This document shows positions 1 through 9,862 of a stretch of DNA of 18,980 bases, piece after piece. The stretch comes from Pseudomonadota bacterium. Lineage in GTDB: Bacteria; Pseudomonadota; Gammaproteobacteria; UBA5335. Positions within the stretch are counted from its first letter, which is position 1, and every line of letters begins with the position of its first letter. The DNA lies in contig PKCW01000270.1 of the NCBI GenBank assembly GCA_002862965.1, positions 1-18,980 of the forward strand. Direction: 5' to 3'. Under the pieces are notes generated by a model. It searched no databases, was not told the DNA's origin, and saw nothing but the letters and a program-made list of their open reading frames with translations. Position numbers and translations under genes: made by a program.

Positions 1-7
1 CAGGCCG

Positions 8-391
8 ATGAGCGTCGACTTGCCACATGCCGCCATCGGAATCGCGGTGGCTGGATTCGAGTTGTTCGGTGTCGGCGTCATCACGCTGGGAAGCCTGTTG
101 GCGTGTGGGCGGTTCGCCTTCCTTCACACGAAGGTCGGGATGACGGCGCGCTATCACGCCCTGCGGCAGGAGCTCGGCGGCACGATCGTCTTGGGCCTGG
201 AGTTCCTCGTGGCCGCGGACATCATCCGCACCGTCACCATCGATCCCTCGCTCCAGGGCGTGGCGATCCTTGCGCTGATCGTGCTGATCCGCACCTTCCT
301 GAGCGTTGCACTGCAAATCGAGATCGAACGAGGATGGTCGTGGCGGCGCCGTCGACCGGCGGCGCCCGACCACCCGGATGATCCCGGCTGA
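8..391 (+). CDS. DUF1622 family small membrane protein
   Basis: The 127-residue product resembles the DUF1622 family of small inner-membrane proteins of unknown role. It has three hydrophobic stretches, at about residues 7-33, 57-71 and 80-102, that could each span the membrane. A charged, arginine-rich tail (WRRRRP) follows and is probably cytoplasmic. The ATG at position 8 gives the usual DUF1622 length of about 120 residues, but only seven bases lie upstream, so the ribosome site and any earlier gene cannot be judged. It points in the same direction as the copper ATPase but is separated from it by the oppositely oriented copZ, so co-regulation is not evident. The family match is from memory of its hydrophobic pattern; no function is assigned. 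Confidence 0.75.
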   Translation: MSVDLPHAAIGIAVAGFELFGVGVITLGSLLACGRFAFLHTKVGMTARYHALRQELGGTIVLGLEFLVAADIIRTVTIDPSLQGVAILALIVLIRTFLSVALQIEIERGWSWRRRRPAAPDHPDDPG

Positions 392-504
392 GCGAACCGG
401 CCCACACGCTCAAGGCACAGCGTCGTGCGACGACCGCGCTGGCGAGAGCCCCTTCGCTGCTTGCAGCCGATCAATGGGACTTGAACGCTCCGCCGGGCGG
501 CGCG

Positions 505-708
505 TCAGGGATCGACGCCAATCGCCTGGTAGCCCGCCTTGGTCAGGGCGGCTTTCACGATCTCGCTAGGCTGCTCGGACACGACCTGCACCCGTCGGGT
601 ATGAACGTCAGCCTGAACCCGGGCATCCGGGTCGACGGACTGGATGGCGCGCGTCACACCTCGGACGCAGCCGCCGCAAGTCATGTTCTGGATGTGAAAT
701 GCGTGCAT
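505..708 (-). CDS. copZ: CopZ-like heavy-metal-associated (HMA) metallochaperone
   Basis: The 67-residue protein is a single HMA ferredoxin-like domain. Its metal site is the MTCGGC motif at residues 9-14, with Cys11 and Cys14 in a CxxC arrangement that binds Cu(I). Such proteins buffer cytosolic Cu(I) and pass it to the N-terminal HMA domain of the CopA ATPase, which here is encoded divergently just across the promoter region. The start at 708 is supported by a near-perfect AGGAGGT ribosome site, five bases upstream on the minus strand. A CueR-type promoter (739-769) precedes it. Length and motif are normal for the family. It could in principle be a mercury-binding MerP-like protein, but it has no signal peptide and the neighbours are copper genes. 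Confidence 0.9.
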   Translation of the reverse strand: MHAFHIQNMTCGGCVRGVTRAIQSVDPDARVQADVHTRRVQVVSEQPSEIVKAALTKAGYQAIGVDP

Positions 709-738
709 GGGGCACCTCCTGCTGATTTGTGTACGGTT

Positions 739-769
739 AGGATGGGCCTTGCCATCGTTGGAAGGTCAA
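739..769 (-). promoter_or_regulatory. CueR-type promoter for copZ (19-bp spacer)
   Basis: Read on the minus strand, a -35 element TTGACC (769-764) is followed by a 19-base spacer and a -10-like CATCCT (744-739). The spacer contains the imperfect dyad CCTTCC...GGCAAGG. Over-long 19-base spacers with a TTGACCTTCC start are the signature of MerR-family activated copper promoters, as in Escherichia coli copA. It lies 31-61 bases upstream of the copZ start. Confidence 0.7.
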
Positions 770-793
770 GGGTTTTCGCGGGCCATGCAGGGG

Positions 794-824
794 TTGACCT
801 TCCCACCGTAGGAACCCGCAGACT
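794..824 (+). promoter_or_regulatory. CueR-type promoter for the copA ATPase (19-bp spacer)
   Basis: TTGACC (794-799), a 19-base spacer beginning TTCCC and containing an imperfect dyad (TTCCCaccgtaGGAACC), and CAGACT (819-824) as -10. This mirrors the CueR-activated E. coli copA promoter in order and spacing. Transcription would begin near 831, so the ATPase must start at 851 or later and not at an upstream TTG. Confidence 0.75.
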
Positions 825-850
825 TGTTTACTGACCATTGCACCGGCGAG

Positions 851-3232
<2,382 letters not shown>

Positions 3233-3233
3233 C

Positions 3234-3707
3234 GTGAACATCGGTGACGCGGCGAAGGCCTCGGGTGTATCGGCCAAGATGATCCGCTACTACGAGCAGA
3301 TCGGGTTGATTCCACCGGCTGGCCGCACGCACGCAGGCTACCGGGATTACACCGAAAAGGACGTCCACGTGCTGCGCTTCGTCCGGCGCGCGAGGGATCT
3401 GGGATTCTCCGTCGCCGAGATCGATGGCCTGTTGCAGCTCTGGCGCAACCGCCGCCGGCGCAGCGCCGACGTCAAGCGTATCGCCCTGGACCACATCGAG
3501 GATCTGCAACGGCGGATCGCCGACATGCAAGAGATGGCAGCGACACTCCAGCAGCTGGCGACATGCTGCTCGGGGGACGACCGTCCCGATTGCCCGATCC
3601 TGGCCGATCTCGAACAGCCGTCTGCGGCGGCGGCGAAAGAACCCAAGCGCCGACGCGGCGCGGTCGACGACCGTGGTGTCGGCAAGCGCAAGGCCCAGCG
3701 GGGGTAA
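3234..3707 (+). CDS. cueR: MerR-family copper-responsive activator CueR
   Basis: A 157-residue Cu(I) sensor and transcription activator. An N-terminal winged helix (residues 2-70, beginning NIGDAAKASGVSAKMIRYYE) precedes a dimerisation helix and the metal loop Cys112-GDDRPD region-Cys120, part of the CCSGDDRPDCPIL signature. Ser77 is present, the residue that marks monovalent-metal sensors; divalent sensors have Cys there. Cys112, Cys120 and Ser77 fall at the same numbers as in E. coli CueR. It begins with GTG, five bases after a strong AAAGGAG site and one base after the copA stop, so the two are co-transcribed. A basic tail of about 25 residues makes it longer than the 135-residue E. coli protein. 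It probably controls both divergent promoters and thus its own operon. Confidence 0.95.
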   Translation: MNIGDAAKASGVSAKMIRYYEQIGLIPPAGRTHAGYRDYTEKDVHVLRFVRRARDLGFSVAEIDGLLQLWRNRRRRSADVKRIALDHIEDLQRRIADMQEMAATLQQLATCCSGDDRPDCPILADLEQPSAAAAKEPKRRRGAVDDRGVGKRKAQRG

Positions 3708-4045
3708 GGCGCAACCGCCCAAGCATCGAGGCCTCTGGCAGGGCGAATGACCATGAAATGACGGGAATGTAATGGATGGGTCATCCCGCCGAAAGTGACC
3801 CCCTCCTAGGCTGGTCACCATGACGCGAGCACCACGCCCTTGCGTTCAACCCCGACCGTTGCCTGGATCCTGTGCGGCCCATCTGGCAAGCATTCCGGCC
3901 ACCGTCACGTGGCTTGTCATGCGCACGCTGACCCGCGTTCCTCACCACGCTGGCGCTTTCTCCGGCGCGCGTGGCCGGCACCCAGATCGTGGCGATGGGC
4001 CGGGCGGGCTCGATGTCAGCCGATACCGATCATAGGAGGTCATGC
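3708..4045 (+). other. Non-coding stretch upstream of the oxidase fragment, possible gene remnant
   Basis: No convincing intact gene lies in these 338 bases. Around 3762-3788 an inverted CGGGA...TCCCG pair flanks TGTAATG, which resembles a half-site of copper two-component (CopR/PcoR) boxes; this is a weak suggestion. Around 3935-4040 the frame of the oxidase reads through hydrophobic residues (FLTTLALSPARVAG) after a stop codon. It might be the decayed end of a small secreted protein like those found upstream of copA oxidases in other bacteria. Position 4034-4040 is the AGGAGGT ribosome site of the next gene. Confidence 0.35.
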
Positions 4046-4252
4046 ATGCGATCCAGACTTTCAGGCACGAACGCCGCCGAGCAGCTGCTGCTGTCTCGAA
4101 GGCAGTTCGTTCAAGGATTGGCAGCGGGTGGCGCAGTGCTGGGCCTGGGACTTTGGCCGAAGCAGAGCTGGGCGCTCCGCTCCCCTGGCCAGCTCGAAGT
4201 CCTGTCGGGCACGCAGTTCGACCTGACCATAGGCGAGACCCTGGTCAACTAG
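4046..4252 (+). pseudogene. copA: Truncated CopA/PcoA-type multicopper oxidase (N-terminus only)
   Basis: The 68-residue reading frame matches the N-terminus of periplasmic copper-resistance oxidases that turn Cu(I) into less toxic Cu(II). A twin-arginine signal (SRRQFVQG) and hydrophobic stretch (LAAGGAVLGLGLW) precede the mature start, with the family-typical LSGTQFDLTIGETLVN. Normal members run to about 600 residues with copper-binding His/Cys motifs; none remain here. The ATG at 4046 has a perfect AGGAGGT ribosome site. The frame ends at TAG 4250-4252, whose G is the first base of the GGGG terminal repeat of the adjoining transposon, so the stop codon was made at the junction. The rest of the gene is not elsewhere in the window. 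It shares a name with the ATPase but is unrelated. Confidence 0.88.
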
Positions 4253-4289
4253 GGGTACAGCCGACATACGTGTAAAAACCATGCACAAG
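4252..4289 (+). repeat. Tn3-type terminal inverted repeat (single end seen)
   Basis: The sequence starting GGGGTACAGCCGACATACG begins exactly where the oxidase homology ends and lies just beyond the 3' end of a Tn3-family transposase gene, which is the expected place for one end. Starting with GGGG is characteristic of this family; 38 bp is the family's usual repeat length and is assumed here. No reverse-complement partner was found in the window. Confidence 0.75.
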
Positions 4290-4356
4290 ATCGCGAAAGT
4301 TGTTTTTGATCAATGTGTTGCGTGACTTTCGACGCATGCCGACCAACCCCGGCAGC

Positions 4357-7320
4357 TCAGTCGTCCAGATCCAGATCCGGCTCCACCGGCGGTGGGACCA
4401 ACTTGATATCGATCGTGTAGTCCCCGAAACGCTTGATGTGGCTCGTCAGATAGGGGCTCAGGTAGGCCACTTGGGTGGAGGTGATCTTCCAGCCACTCTT
4501 GCGGAGGAGCCGAATCAGGCGGCTCTGCTGGACCGCATTCCAGCACATGACGGCGTTAGCGACGACATTGTTGTACTTGATCGCCTTTTCCTGTTCGACC
4601 GGGTCATTGCGAGCAATGACGCCCTCGCCGCCGAAGAACAGGTGCTTGGAAAACCCATTGAAGGCTTCGACCTTGTTCGTGGCTGCAGTGATCTGCTCGC
4701 GAAGTTGGAGGTCCGAGATATAGCGCAGCAGGAACAAGGTGCGCACGGTCGCCCCCAATTCCTTGAAGGCATGGTACAGCCGGTTCTTCCTGCTGGCGGA
4801 TCCAAGCTTGCGCAGCAGGGTGGACGCGGCCATGCGACCGTTGCGGATCGAAATCACTACCTGCATCAGGTCCTTCCAGTGCCGTTCAATCAGCGCCCAG
4901 TCGATGCGTTCCTTGAATATCGCATCGATATGGTCATAGCGCACCTTCGCGTCGGGCCGATAGAACCGGTAGTCCTTCCAGTTGCGAATGCGTGGCATCA
5001 GTTCAATTCCCAGAAGGTGTGCCAAACCGAACACGGTGTATGACTGCCCCTGGGTGTCCGCATGGATTTTTGTGGGCTGAAGGTCCGAAGTGTTCTTCAG
5101 CAGTCCGTCCAGGAGGTAGACGCCTTCCCATACGCCACAGGTAATGAACTGGCTGAAGAACGCAATATAGGTGTCGGAAACATGGTGATACGCGATGCCG
5201 CCGTAACCACCGTACCGAATGTGGCGCGACGCAATGAGGTTCTGTTCGTATAGTTCGTGCTGGGTTCCGTCAGCGGCAGCCGCCGAACCATCTCCCCAGA
5301 ACCGGGGCAGCGAAAGCCCCGCATAGAGATTAACGATGTCTCGGCTCGCAGCCTCAAGTTTGGGGCCGTCAATATGCCGTTGATTGACGAAGCCAAGTTC
5401 GTGGGCCGTAACTACCCCGCCCAAATGGCGTGACGCTTGAGCCGGGCCTAGATTGCAGCCGTAGGCAAATCCCGTAAGGACGTAGCGCTCGCTTGCGTTT
5501 TTCAGCTTCGGCTCTGAACCCGAGGCAGGTTGAAAATGCCGGGTCCAGTTCGACCAATGCTGCAAGTCGCAAAGAATCTGGATGACACTGACCTCGGACA
5601 TGCGCTCCACAATGGCGTTTGCCAGTTCCGGGACGCCGGCCGGAATGGGGCGGGCCTTATGTCGCTTGAGGATGGGAATACCATTGTCATCGATCGCCAG
5701 GGTCTGGTCGTCCATGTAGGCCCGATCGGTGAGCTCTGCAACGTGAGCCAGCCGGGTGCGCAACTCGTCTGCGAATTCAGCGGCCGTCGCCGGCAGGTTC
5801 AGTCGAGCGCAGTAATCGGGTATCTCCGGCTCGCACTCGGCCCAAGGCACAAGTTGTGCGCGATAGTCTCCGAAGGCCTCGGCGCCAACGGCGGCAATGT
5901 CCCCTGATTTGAGGTCATTGGCGAGCGCGCTGAAAACGCAGATCTCATAGAGCCGGCGCTCCATGAAGGGATCGCCCTGTGCCGGCTGCTGGACCAGCAG
6001 ATCGCGCCAGGCTTCCGTGGTAAACGACAGGTCTGATGACACGGGCAGCAATTGCGGCGTCCGATCGGGCATTGCCAAGAGGCCCTGCAGCGCCGTAATG
6101 AGCGCCATGTCTTCACTCGTGCTGTGCAATTCGATGGTACGCGCCATGCGAAAGAACAGGTTCCGATACGATTTGAACGGCCCGGGTAGCAGGCTCAAGT
6201 AGTTGTCGCCGTCATAGGCCTGCAGTTTCGTGCACTCGGCTAGCAGATCCTGCGCCCCGCCTTGATTCGTGACCAATCGGCGGATTTCACGACCGGCATC
6301 GGCATCGACCGGGTTGGTCAGCAGCAGGCGAGCGACATCGGCCATGGTGGCCCGAATGATTTCGTCCTTTTCCCGGAACTGATTGCGCAACGCATCCAGC
6401 GCGGCCTTGGCTTGGTGATGAATCTTGGCCATGCGTTGCACGAACATTTCGAGCAGATCGTCGCGCGCCTGGATGCGTGCGTCATGGAGGAGGCAGAGCA
6501 AGACAACATGACGCTTCAGCGGTGCAAATCGGCGCAGTTCGGAGGCATCCAGCTTGGCCGCCTCGCCGGCAAAGTGCCGGCGCTTGACGTCCGGAAGCCC
6601 CTCAAGCACCCCAGGGACATCAACGAGTCCATCGAGCATGTCGATATGATCGAGCAGCACCTTGAAATGCGTCTTGGAGTCCCGGCGTTCGCCGGGCTTG
6701 AGGGCGTTGAAGACGCTCTTGCCCCCGGACGGCACCTCAAGCAGGTCGTCCAGCCTGCAGCGGTCGTCTTCCGTCAGGCGTTCCGTGATCTGTGTGAAAT
6801 AGCGGCGGTTGACGAGCGCACGCAGGCGCCGCGTGAGGCGGTCGAGTGTCGAGAATGCAGGCAGCTCAACACGCTCCTGGGCCAGGTGTTCAATGGCGAC
6901 GTTGATGAGATCGGATGGATAGTCGAGCACCGCAGCGCGTTCTGCGACCACTTCCATCACGCCGCGGCGTTCGGCGTGACCATAGACCTGGATGCCCTGG
7001 TGGTCGCGGATGTCCCGTTGGTAGCGCAGCCAGGTGGTGTTGGGGTCCACGATCGCCGGCTTGAGTTCGCGCCGCAGTTTTAGCGAAGCGCGGACGTGTG
7101 CAATAACTGGCGCCGGAATCTCGGGCCACGTAGGAAAGTAACCCAGGCGCTGAAAGACTTTGAACATCACCGCGAAAGTGAGGCGATGGGGCAGGCTTTT
7201 GGTGAATCGCCGATTGATCCAATCGGCTTCCTCGGGAGTAGGGGTGAACTCAACAATCAGTTCGCGGCGTGTCGGGTTCGCGGACAAACGGGGATAAATA
7301 GTGCGATCGATCGCTCTCAT
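4357..7320 (-). CDS. tnpA: Tn3-family transposase TnpA
   Basis: A full-length 987-residue replicative transposase that cuts and joins the GGGG-type terminal repeats. The N-terminal DUF4158-like DNA-binding region (about residues 1-170) is followed by the large central part and the RNase H-like catalytic domain. The three acidic residues are visible: Asp677 in FWGDGS, Asp755 in HADTQGQS and Glu885 in NKVEAFNGF, with spacings of 78 and 130 residues, close to those known for Tn3 TnpA. The motif LFFGGEGVI after the Glu is also typical. The ATG at 7320 is chosen because the family-like sequence MRAIDRTIYPRL starts there and GAGGT lies five bases upstream; an upstream ATG at 7431 would add 37 low-complexity residues. 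No frameshift is seen, so it may be active. It is visibly less GC-rich than its flanks. Confidence 0.95.
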   Translation of the reverse strand: MRAIDRTIYPRLSANPTRRELIVEFTPTPEEADWINRRFTKSLPHRLTFAVMFKVFQRLGYFPTWPEIPAPVIAHVRASLKLRRELKPAIVDPNTTWLRYQRDIRDHQGIQVYGHAERRGVMEVVAERAAVLDYPSDLINVAIEHLAQERVELPAFSTLDRLTRRLRALVNRRYFTQITERLTEDDRCRLDDLLEVPSGGKSVFNALKPGERRDSKTHFKVLLDHIDMLDGLVDVPGVLEGLPDVKRRHFAGEAAKLDASELRRFAPLKRHVVLLCLLHDARIQARDDLLEMFVQRMAKIHHQAKAALDALRNQFREKDEIIRATMADVARLLLTNPVDADAGREIRRLVTNQGGAQDLLAECTKLQAYDGDNYLSLLPGPFKSYRNLFFRMARTIELHSTSEDMALITALQGLLAMPDRTPQLLPVSSDLSFTTEAWRDLLVQQPAQGDPFMERRLYEICVFSALANDLKSGDIAAVGAEAFGDYRAQLVPWAECEPEIPDYCARLNLPATAAEFADELRTRLAHVAELTDRAYMDDQTLAIDDNGIPILKRHKARPIPAGVPELANAIVERMSEVSVIQILCDLQHWSNWTRHFQPASGSEPKLKNASERYVLTGFAYGCNLGPAQASRHLGGVVTAHELGFVNQRHIDGPKLEAASRDIVNLYAGLSLPRFWGDGSAAAADGTQHELYEQNLIASRHIRYGGYGGIAYHHVSDTYIAFFSQFITCGVWEGVYLLDGLLKNTSDLQPTKIHADTQGQSYTVFGLAHLLGIELMPRIRNWKDYRFYRPDAKVRYDHIDAIFKERIDWALIERHWKDLMQVVISIRNGRMAASTLLRKLGSASRKNRLYHAFKELGATVRTLFLLRYISDLQLREQITAATNKVEAFNGFSKHLFFGGEGVIARNDPVEQEKAIKYNNVVANAVMCWNAVQQSRLIRLLRKSGWKITSTQVAYLSPYLTSHIKRFGDYTIDIKLVPPPVEPDLDLDD

Positions 7321-7633
7321 GGGCGACCTCGCAGTGCTCGCGAACAGCATGGGGCGGTCGAGGAGGCCGACCTGTCGTCGCGACGACGACGTCGAATCGG
7401 AAAAAGGAGCATCAGCAGTTCCTTCAGGCAATAGATGCCCGTGCCAGGCGAGCGAATCGCTTGACGGGCGGAAGGAAATGCAGGACGCTTGAGGCTGGAG
7501 TTGGTTCTCAAGAGTCTTGTCAGGGGTCCGCGTTGGCGCGCGGGCCCCTGCGCATTTCCGGGCCGGGAAATCTCGTTGGGAGCGATCAGGACGTCAGGGA
7601 TGCACCTCCTGGAGGTCTGGCGAGTGTGTTCGG
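7321..7633. other. Intergenic region with strong hairpin between tnpA and a small gene
   Basis: No gene is supported in these 313 bases. They contain a long perfect hairpin (7521-7550) and a short inverted repeat ACCTCC-T-GGAGGT (7604-7616). The region must hold the tnpA promoter on the minus strand, but no clear -35/-10 pair was picked out by eye. Tn3 elements often keep their resolution site upstream of tnpA, but no resolvase gene is present to confirm it. Confidence 0.5.
7521..7550. repeat. 12-bp-stem hairpin, CAGGGG...CCCCTG
   Basis: CAGGGGTCCGCG (7521-7532) pairs with CGCGGGCCCCTG (7539-7550) along all 12 positions, one being a G-T pair, around the six-base loop TTGGCG. Neither flank has a T-run, so it is not a canonical rho-independent terminator. 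It could be a factor-dependent stop, a recombination or protein-binding site, or an RNA structure. Confidence 0.75.
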
Positions 7634-7933
7634 CTATTCGCCCGAATGGGTGGGCAGGGCGAGGCGGATCGCGTGCTCATCGCCCGGGGCTTCTGGGACG
7701 ACGTCGCAATTGGCGAGCCATTGGGCGACTTGGAATGTGCGGGCGAAGCGTCCGCGGCGACCGGGCAGGGCGAACGTTTCAATCGGCAAGTGGCCGCGCT
7801 GGGCCGCGACCTGAAAGGCCCGGGCGGTGCGGAACCCCATGCATCGGGCGAGGGGGAGACCGCCGATCAACTCCCCATGTGTGGAAAGCAGGCGTTTCGT
7901 CAGCGCCTGCGCGTCTGCTTCGCTTAACGGCAT
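7634..7933 (-). CDS. Small DNA-binding-like protein of mobile elements
   Basis: The 99-residue product has the look of small proteins often annotated as plasmid-related or DNA-binding in genomic islands: an N-terminal helical part (SEADAQALTKRLLSTHG), a helix-turn-helix-like core (MGFRTARAFQVAAQRGHLP), then the basic GRRGRFARTFQVAQWL segment. The likely role is DNA binding, by analogy with excisionase- or AlpA-like factors. This is from pattern memory, not a firm family match. The start at 7933 gives MPLSEAD; the frame continues further upstream but would there overlap the opposite-strand gene. No clear ribosome site precedes it. It is transcribed divergently from the 347-residue gene, with 57 bases between the starts. 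Overlapping plus-strand frames here have no family resemblance. Confidence 0.65.
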   Translation of the reverse strand: MPLSEADAQALTKRLLSTHGELIGGLPLARCMGFRTARAFQVAAQRGHLPIETFALPGRRGRFARTFQVAQWLANCDVVPEAPGDEHAIRLALPTHSGE

Positions 7934-7990
7934 GAATTGCGGGTCTGTGCGTGACAGCGCGCAGTGAGCCATGTTTTTATTGGCCCCGCC

Positions 7991-9034
7991 ATGCCCAAAA
8001 AGCCCAGCAAAAATGTCGCCGGTGCCGCAACCGGCACCAAGGCGAACCAAGGCGAACCAGAGCCCATACGCCGTCGTGGCCCAAAGGACCTGGTCCATCG
8101 GGCGCGCAGCCAGATCTGGCTGGCCATAGTGAAGTCCCACCGACGCACGCCTGGCGATCACCCGGCGATGGGGCGCTTCTTCCTGGGCGATGTCGAAGAG
8201 GCCGCGCGGGTGTTCGTTCGGATCGAGTACTACGCCTCGGACCCCGGTATTCCACGGCCCGGTAAGGACACCGTGGTTGAGCGTGTGGCCGCCAAGCCAG
8301 GCTTCGCGCATACGAAGCTGGTCTACGACAGCGCGTTGTGGCGCCTGCTTGGGCCGACCTTGCCCTCGCCGGACGAGCGCGAGGAAATGATCAATGAGGC
8401 AATCCGGCAACTCATCTTCGTCGAGCGCATGCAGGACCCCGCGCTCAGGCTGCTGGTGCGCGTGGCATCGATCTGCCGTCTGCCAACGCCCGCAAGCGCC
8501 TACCGGCGGGTGATTCGCCGTTTTGCACGCAAACGATCGATTACCTGTCTTCTGCTGCTGTGCCTGCTGTACCGTCGTGCGATCGAGGTGGGTGCGGTGG
8601 ACGAGGTGCGGATCCTGCGGGAGGGGGTGCTCGCTGCGGTCCGCCACTTCTGTAACCGCCCCGGCTTCAGTGGCGCCGCATTCACGTTGTTGCTGTTCCT
8701 GGTGCGCCGTCGCGTGCTTGCGGGCCAGAGTTCGCTGGAGCACACGTTGGAGATGCAACTCTGGGCGGAGGACGTCTTGGCCGACTGGAGCGTGCGTTGC
8801 ACGACACCGGAAGAGCACCAATGGCTGGAACGTCAGACCTGGCTGGTCGCGTGCGCGATCGAGAACCTCGAACAGACGCAGATCTTTGAGCGGACGTACG
8901 AATTTCCTGCTGAGATAGAGGCCCTGATCTGCGAGCGCGACGTGCGGCAGGCGGTGACACGCGATCCTACGAGTCGGCGGATCGAGCAGCAATGCGCGCT
9001 GCCCGAGGATGACGAGGCCGCCTTACCGACCTAG
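7991..9034 (+). CDS. Unrecognised 347-residue protein of the mobile region
   Basis: I do not recognise a family. From the ATG at 7991 the product has 347 residues; a GTG at 7964 would add nine. The first 35 residues are basic and low in complexity (PKKPSK..., RRRGPKD), then a predicted helical protein rich in Arg, Leu and Glu. Two hydrophobic stretches at about residues 180-190 and 225-235 (CLLLLCLLY, FTLLLFLV) are flanked by arginines and look more like buried or amphipathic helices than clear membrane spans. There is no signal peptide. No ribosome site is obvious. The stop codon TAG (9032-9034) overlaps the stop of the opposite-strand neighbour in one CTAG, so the two genes end tail to tail. 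It is probably cargo of the island. Confidence 0.72.
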   Translation: MPKKPSKNVAGAATGTKANQGEPEPIRRRGPKDLVHRARSQIWLAIVKSHRRTPGDHPAMGRFFLGDVEEAARVFVRIEYYASDPGIPRPGKDTVVERVAAKPGFAHTKLVYDSALWRLLGPTLPSPDEREEMINEAIRQLIFVERMQDPALRLLVRVASICRLPTPASAYRRVIRRFARKRSITCLLLLCLLYRRAIEVGAVDEVRILREGVLAAVRHFCNRPGFSGAAFTLLLFLVRRRVLAGQSSLEHTLEMQLWAEDVLADWSVRCTTPEEHQWLERQTWLVACAIENLEQTQIFERTYEFPAEIEALICERDVRQAVTRDPTSRRIEQQCALPEDDEAALPT

Positions 9035-9813
9035 GGCCCCCCGACCCTCTGGGAACGATCGAGCTGATGGCCCAGCAGAACCTCGACGCTGGGCCAGCCT
9101 GTCCAATAGAGCGCGCCCAGACGGGTCAACCGATGCACGAACCCCCGGCCCAGGGCGCTCTCCGGTTGTGGGTTATAGGGCGGGAACGAGCATCCTGTCC
9201 AGGCGCCGCTGGCCACCGTGGCGGCACGGCGGCGTAGCTCTTGATAGATGGTGTCGCGTAGACCGTCGGCTTGCGGTCCGTGCTGCAGAGCCATCGACGC
9301 GCCGCGTCGGACGGCAGCCCACGCGCAGTATCGCCACTGGGCCAGTGTCAGCACCGCCGTGCTTTCGCGATAGGCGAAGGCGACGTCCTGAGCCCAGTCC
9401 GCGCAGAAGCGGTGCTTGACCAATTGTTGCTCGAAGAAGCGTTCGGCTTCGCCGGAACCCAACTCCATCCAAAGCCGCAGCCGCTGGGCGGTAGCGAAGT
9501 CATCACGTTCAAGCGAGTCGAAATAGTCGTCCAACGCTTCGATCAGCCGCGCGGGTTCGTACACCGTCCATATCAGGCGCCATTGCAACCCCTCAATCGG
9601 TGTCGTCCTGGCGTCGGGCTTGACGTCCCATCGCGCTTCGGGCCAAGGCACTTCAATTACTCCACGTTCCAGCAGATACGCCATTACGACGAGCGTCATG
9701 CGTCGGGTCTGGGCGACCGGCAGACGGTGCTCCTGACCGGTCAGCAGCGCCCACAGGTACAGGCAGCCTTGCAAGCCGAGTTCATCGACGGTGGCCGGGG
9801 CAGAAGGCGCCAT
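9031..9813 (-). CDS. Unrecognised 260-residue protein, divergent from XRE regulator
   Basis: No family is recognised. The product is soluble-looking, with many Trp, Tyr and acidic residues, for example EALDDYFDSLERDDFATAQRLRLWMELGSGEAERFFEQQL around residues 90-130, suggesting a helical fold. There is no signal peptide and no catalytic motif that I can name. The ATG at 9813 is the first in frame; no ribosome site is apparent, so a leaderless transcript from the operator-containing region is possible. It is divergent from the XRE regulator across about 100 bases carrying a CTAAGA-ATA-TCTTAG site, which suggests repression by that regulator. Its 3' end overlaps the convergent gene by four bases. 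A defence, toxin or transfer-related role is possible but unsupported by the sequence. Confidence 0.72.
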   Translation of the reverse strand: MAPSAPATVDELGLQGCLYLWALLTGQEHRLPVAQTRRMTLVVMAYLLERGVIEVPWPEARWDVKPDARTTPIEGLQWRLIWTVYEPARLIEALDDYFDSLERDDFATAQRLRLWMELGSGEAERFFEQQLVKHRFCADWAQDVAFAYRESTAVLTLAQWRYCAWAAVRRGASMALQHGPQADGLRDTIYQELRRRAATVASGAWTGCSFPPYNPQPESALGRGFVHRLTRLGALYWTGWPSVEVLLGHQLDRSQRVGGP

Positions 9814-9833
9814 TGAGTTAAGGTCAAAAGCGG

Positions 9834-9862
9834 TTGTTGGATGTCTAAGAATATCTTAGTAT
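9834..9862 (+). promoter_or_regulatory. Predicted promoter with embedded operator for the XRE gene
   Basis: TTGTTG (9834-9839), a 17-base spacer and TAGTAT (9857-9862) form a sigma-70-like promoter. The perfect inverted repeat CTAAGA-ATA-TCTTAG (9845-9859) occupies the spacer and the start of the -10. On the minus strand, TTGGAT lies 17 bases from CATCCA across the same repeat, so one site could control both divergent genes. Confidence 0.6.
9845..9859. repeat. Operator-like inverted repeat CTAAGA-ATA-TCTTAG
   Basis: Perfect six-base arms separated by three bases, AT-rich in otherwise GC-rich DNA, between two divergent genes one of which encodes an XRE repressor. It is the obvious candidate binding site of that repressor. 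Confidence 0.65.

Noticed and set aside
3820..4035. A 71-codon plus-strand frame between cueR and the oxidase fragment
   Set aside because: No ribosome site, no family, Pro/Arg/Gly-rich composition; kept only as possible remnant within the gap description.
4300..5043. A 247-codon plus-strand frame over the transposase end
   Set aside because: Antisense to the catalytic domain of TnpA, with no recognisable family.
7967..7998. CATGTTTTTATTGGCCCC as a possible partner of the terminal repeat
   Set aside because: Only the CATG and T-run resemble the repeat; the diagnostic inner and outer bases differ.
7634..8992. A 452-codon minus-strand frame covering the unrecognised plus-strand gene
   Set aside because: Only its last 99 codons (from 7933) look like a protein; the upstream part is His/Gln/Arg-rich as expected for the antisense of a GC-rich gene, and overlaps a better plus-strand gene throughout.
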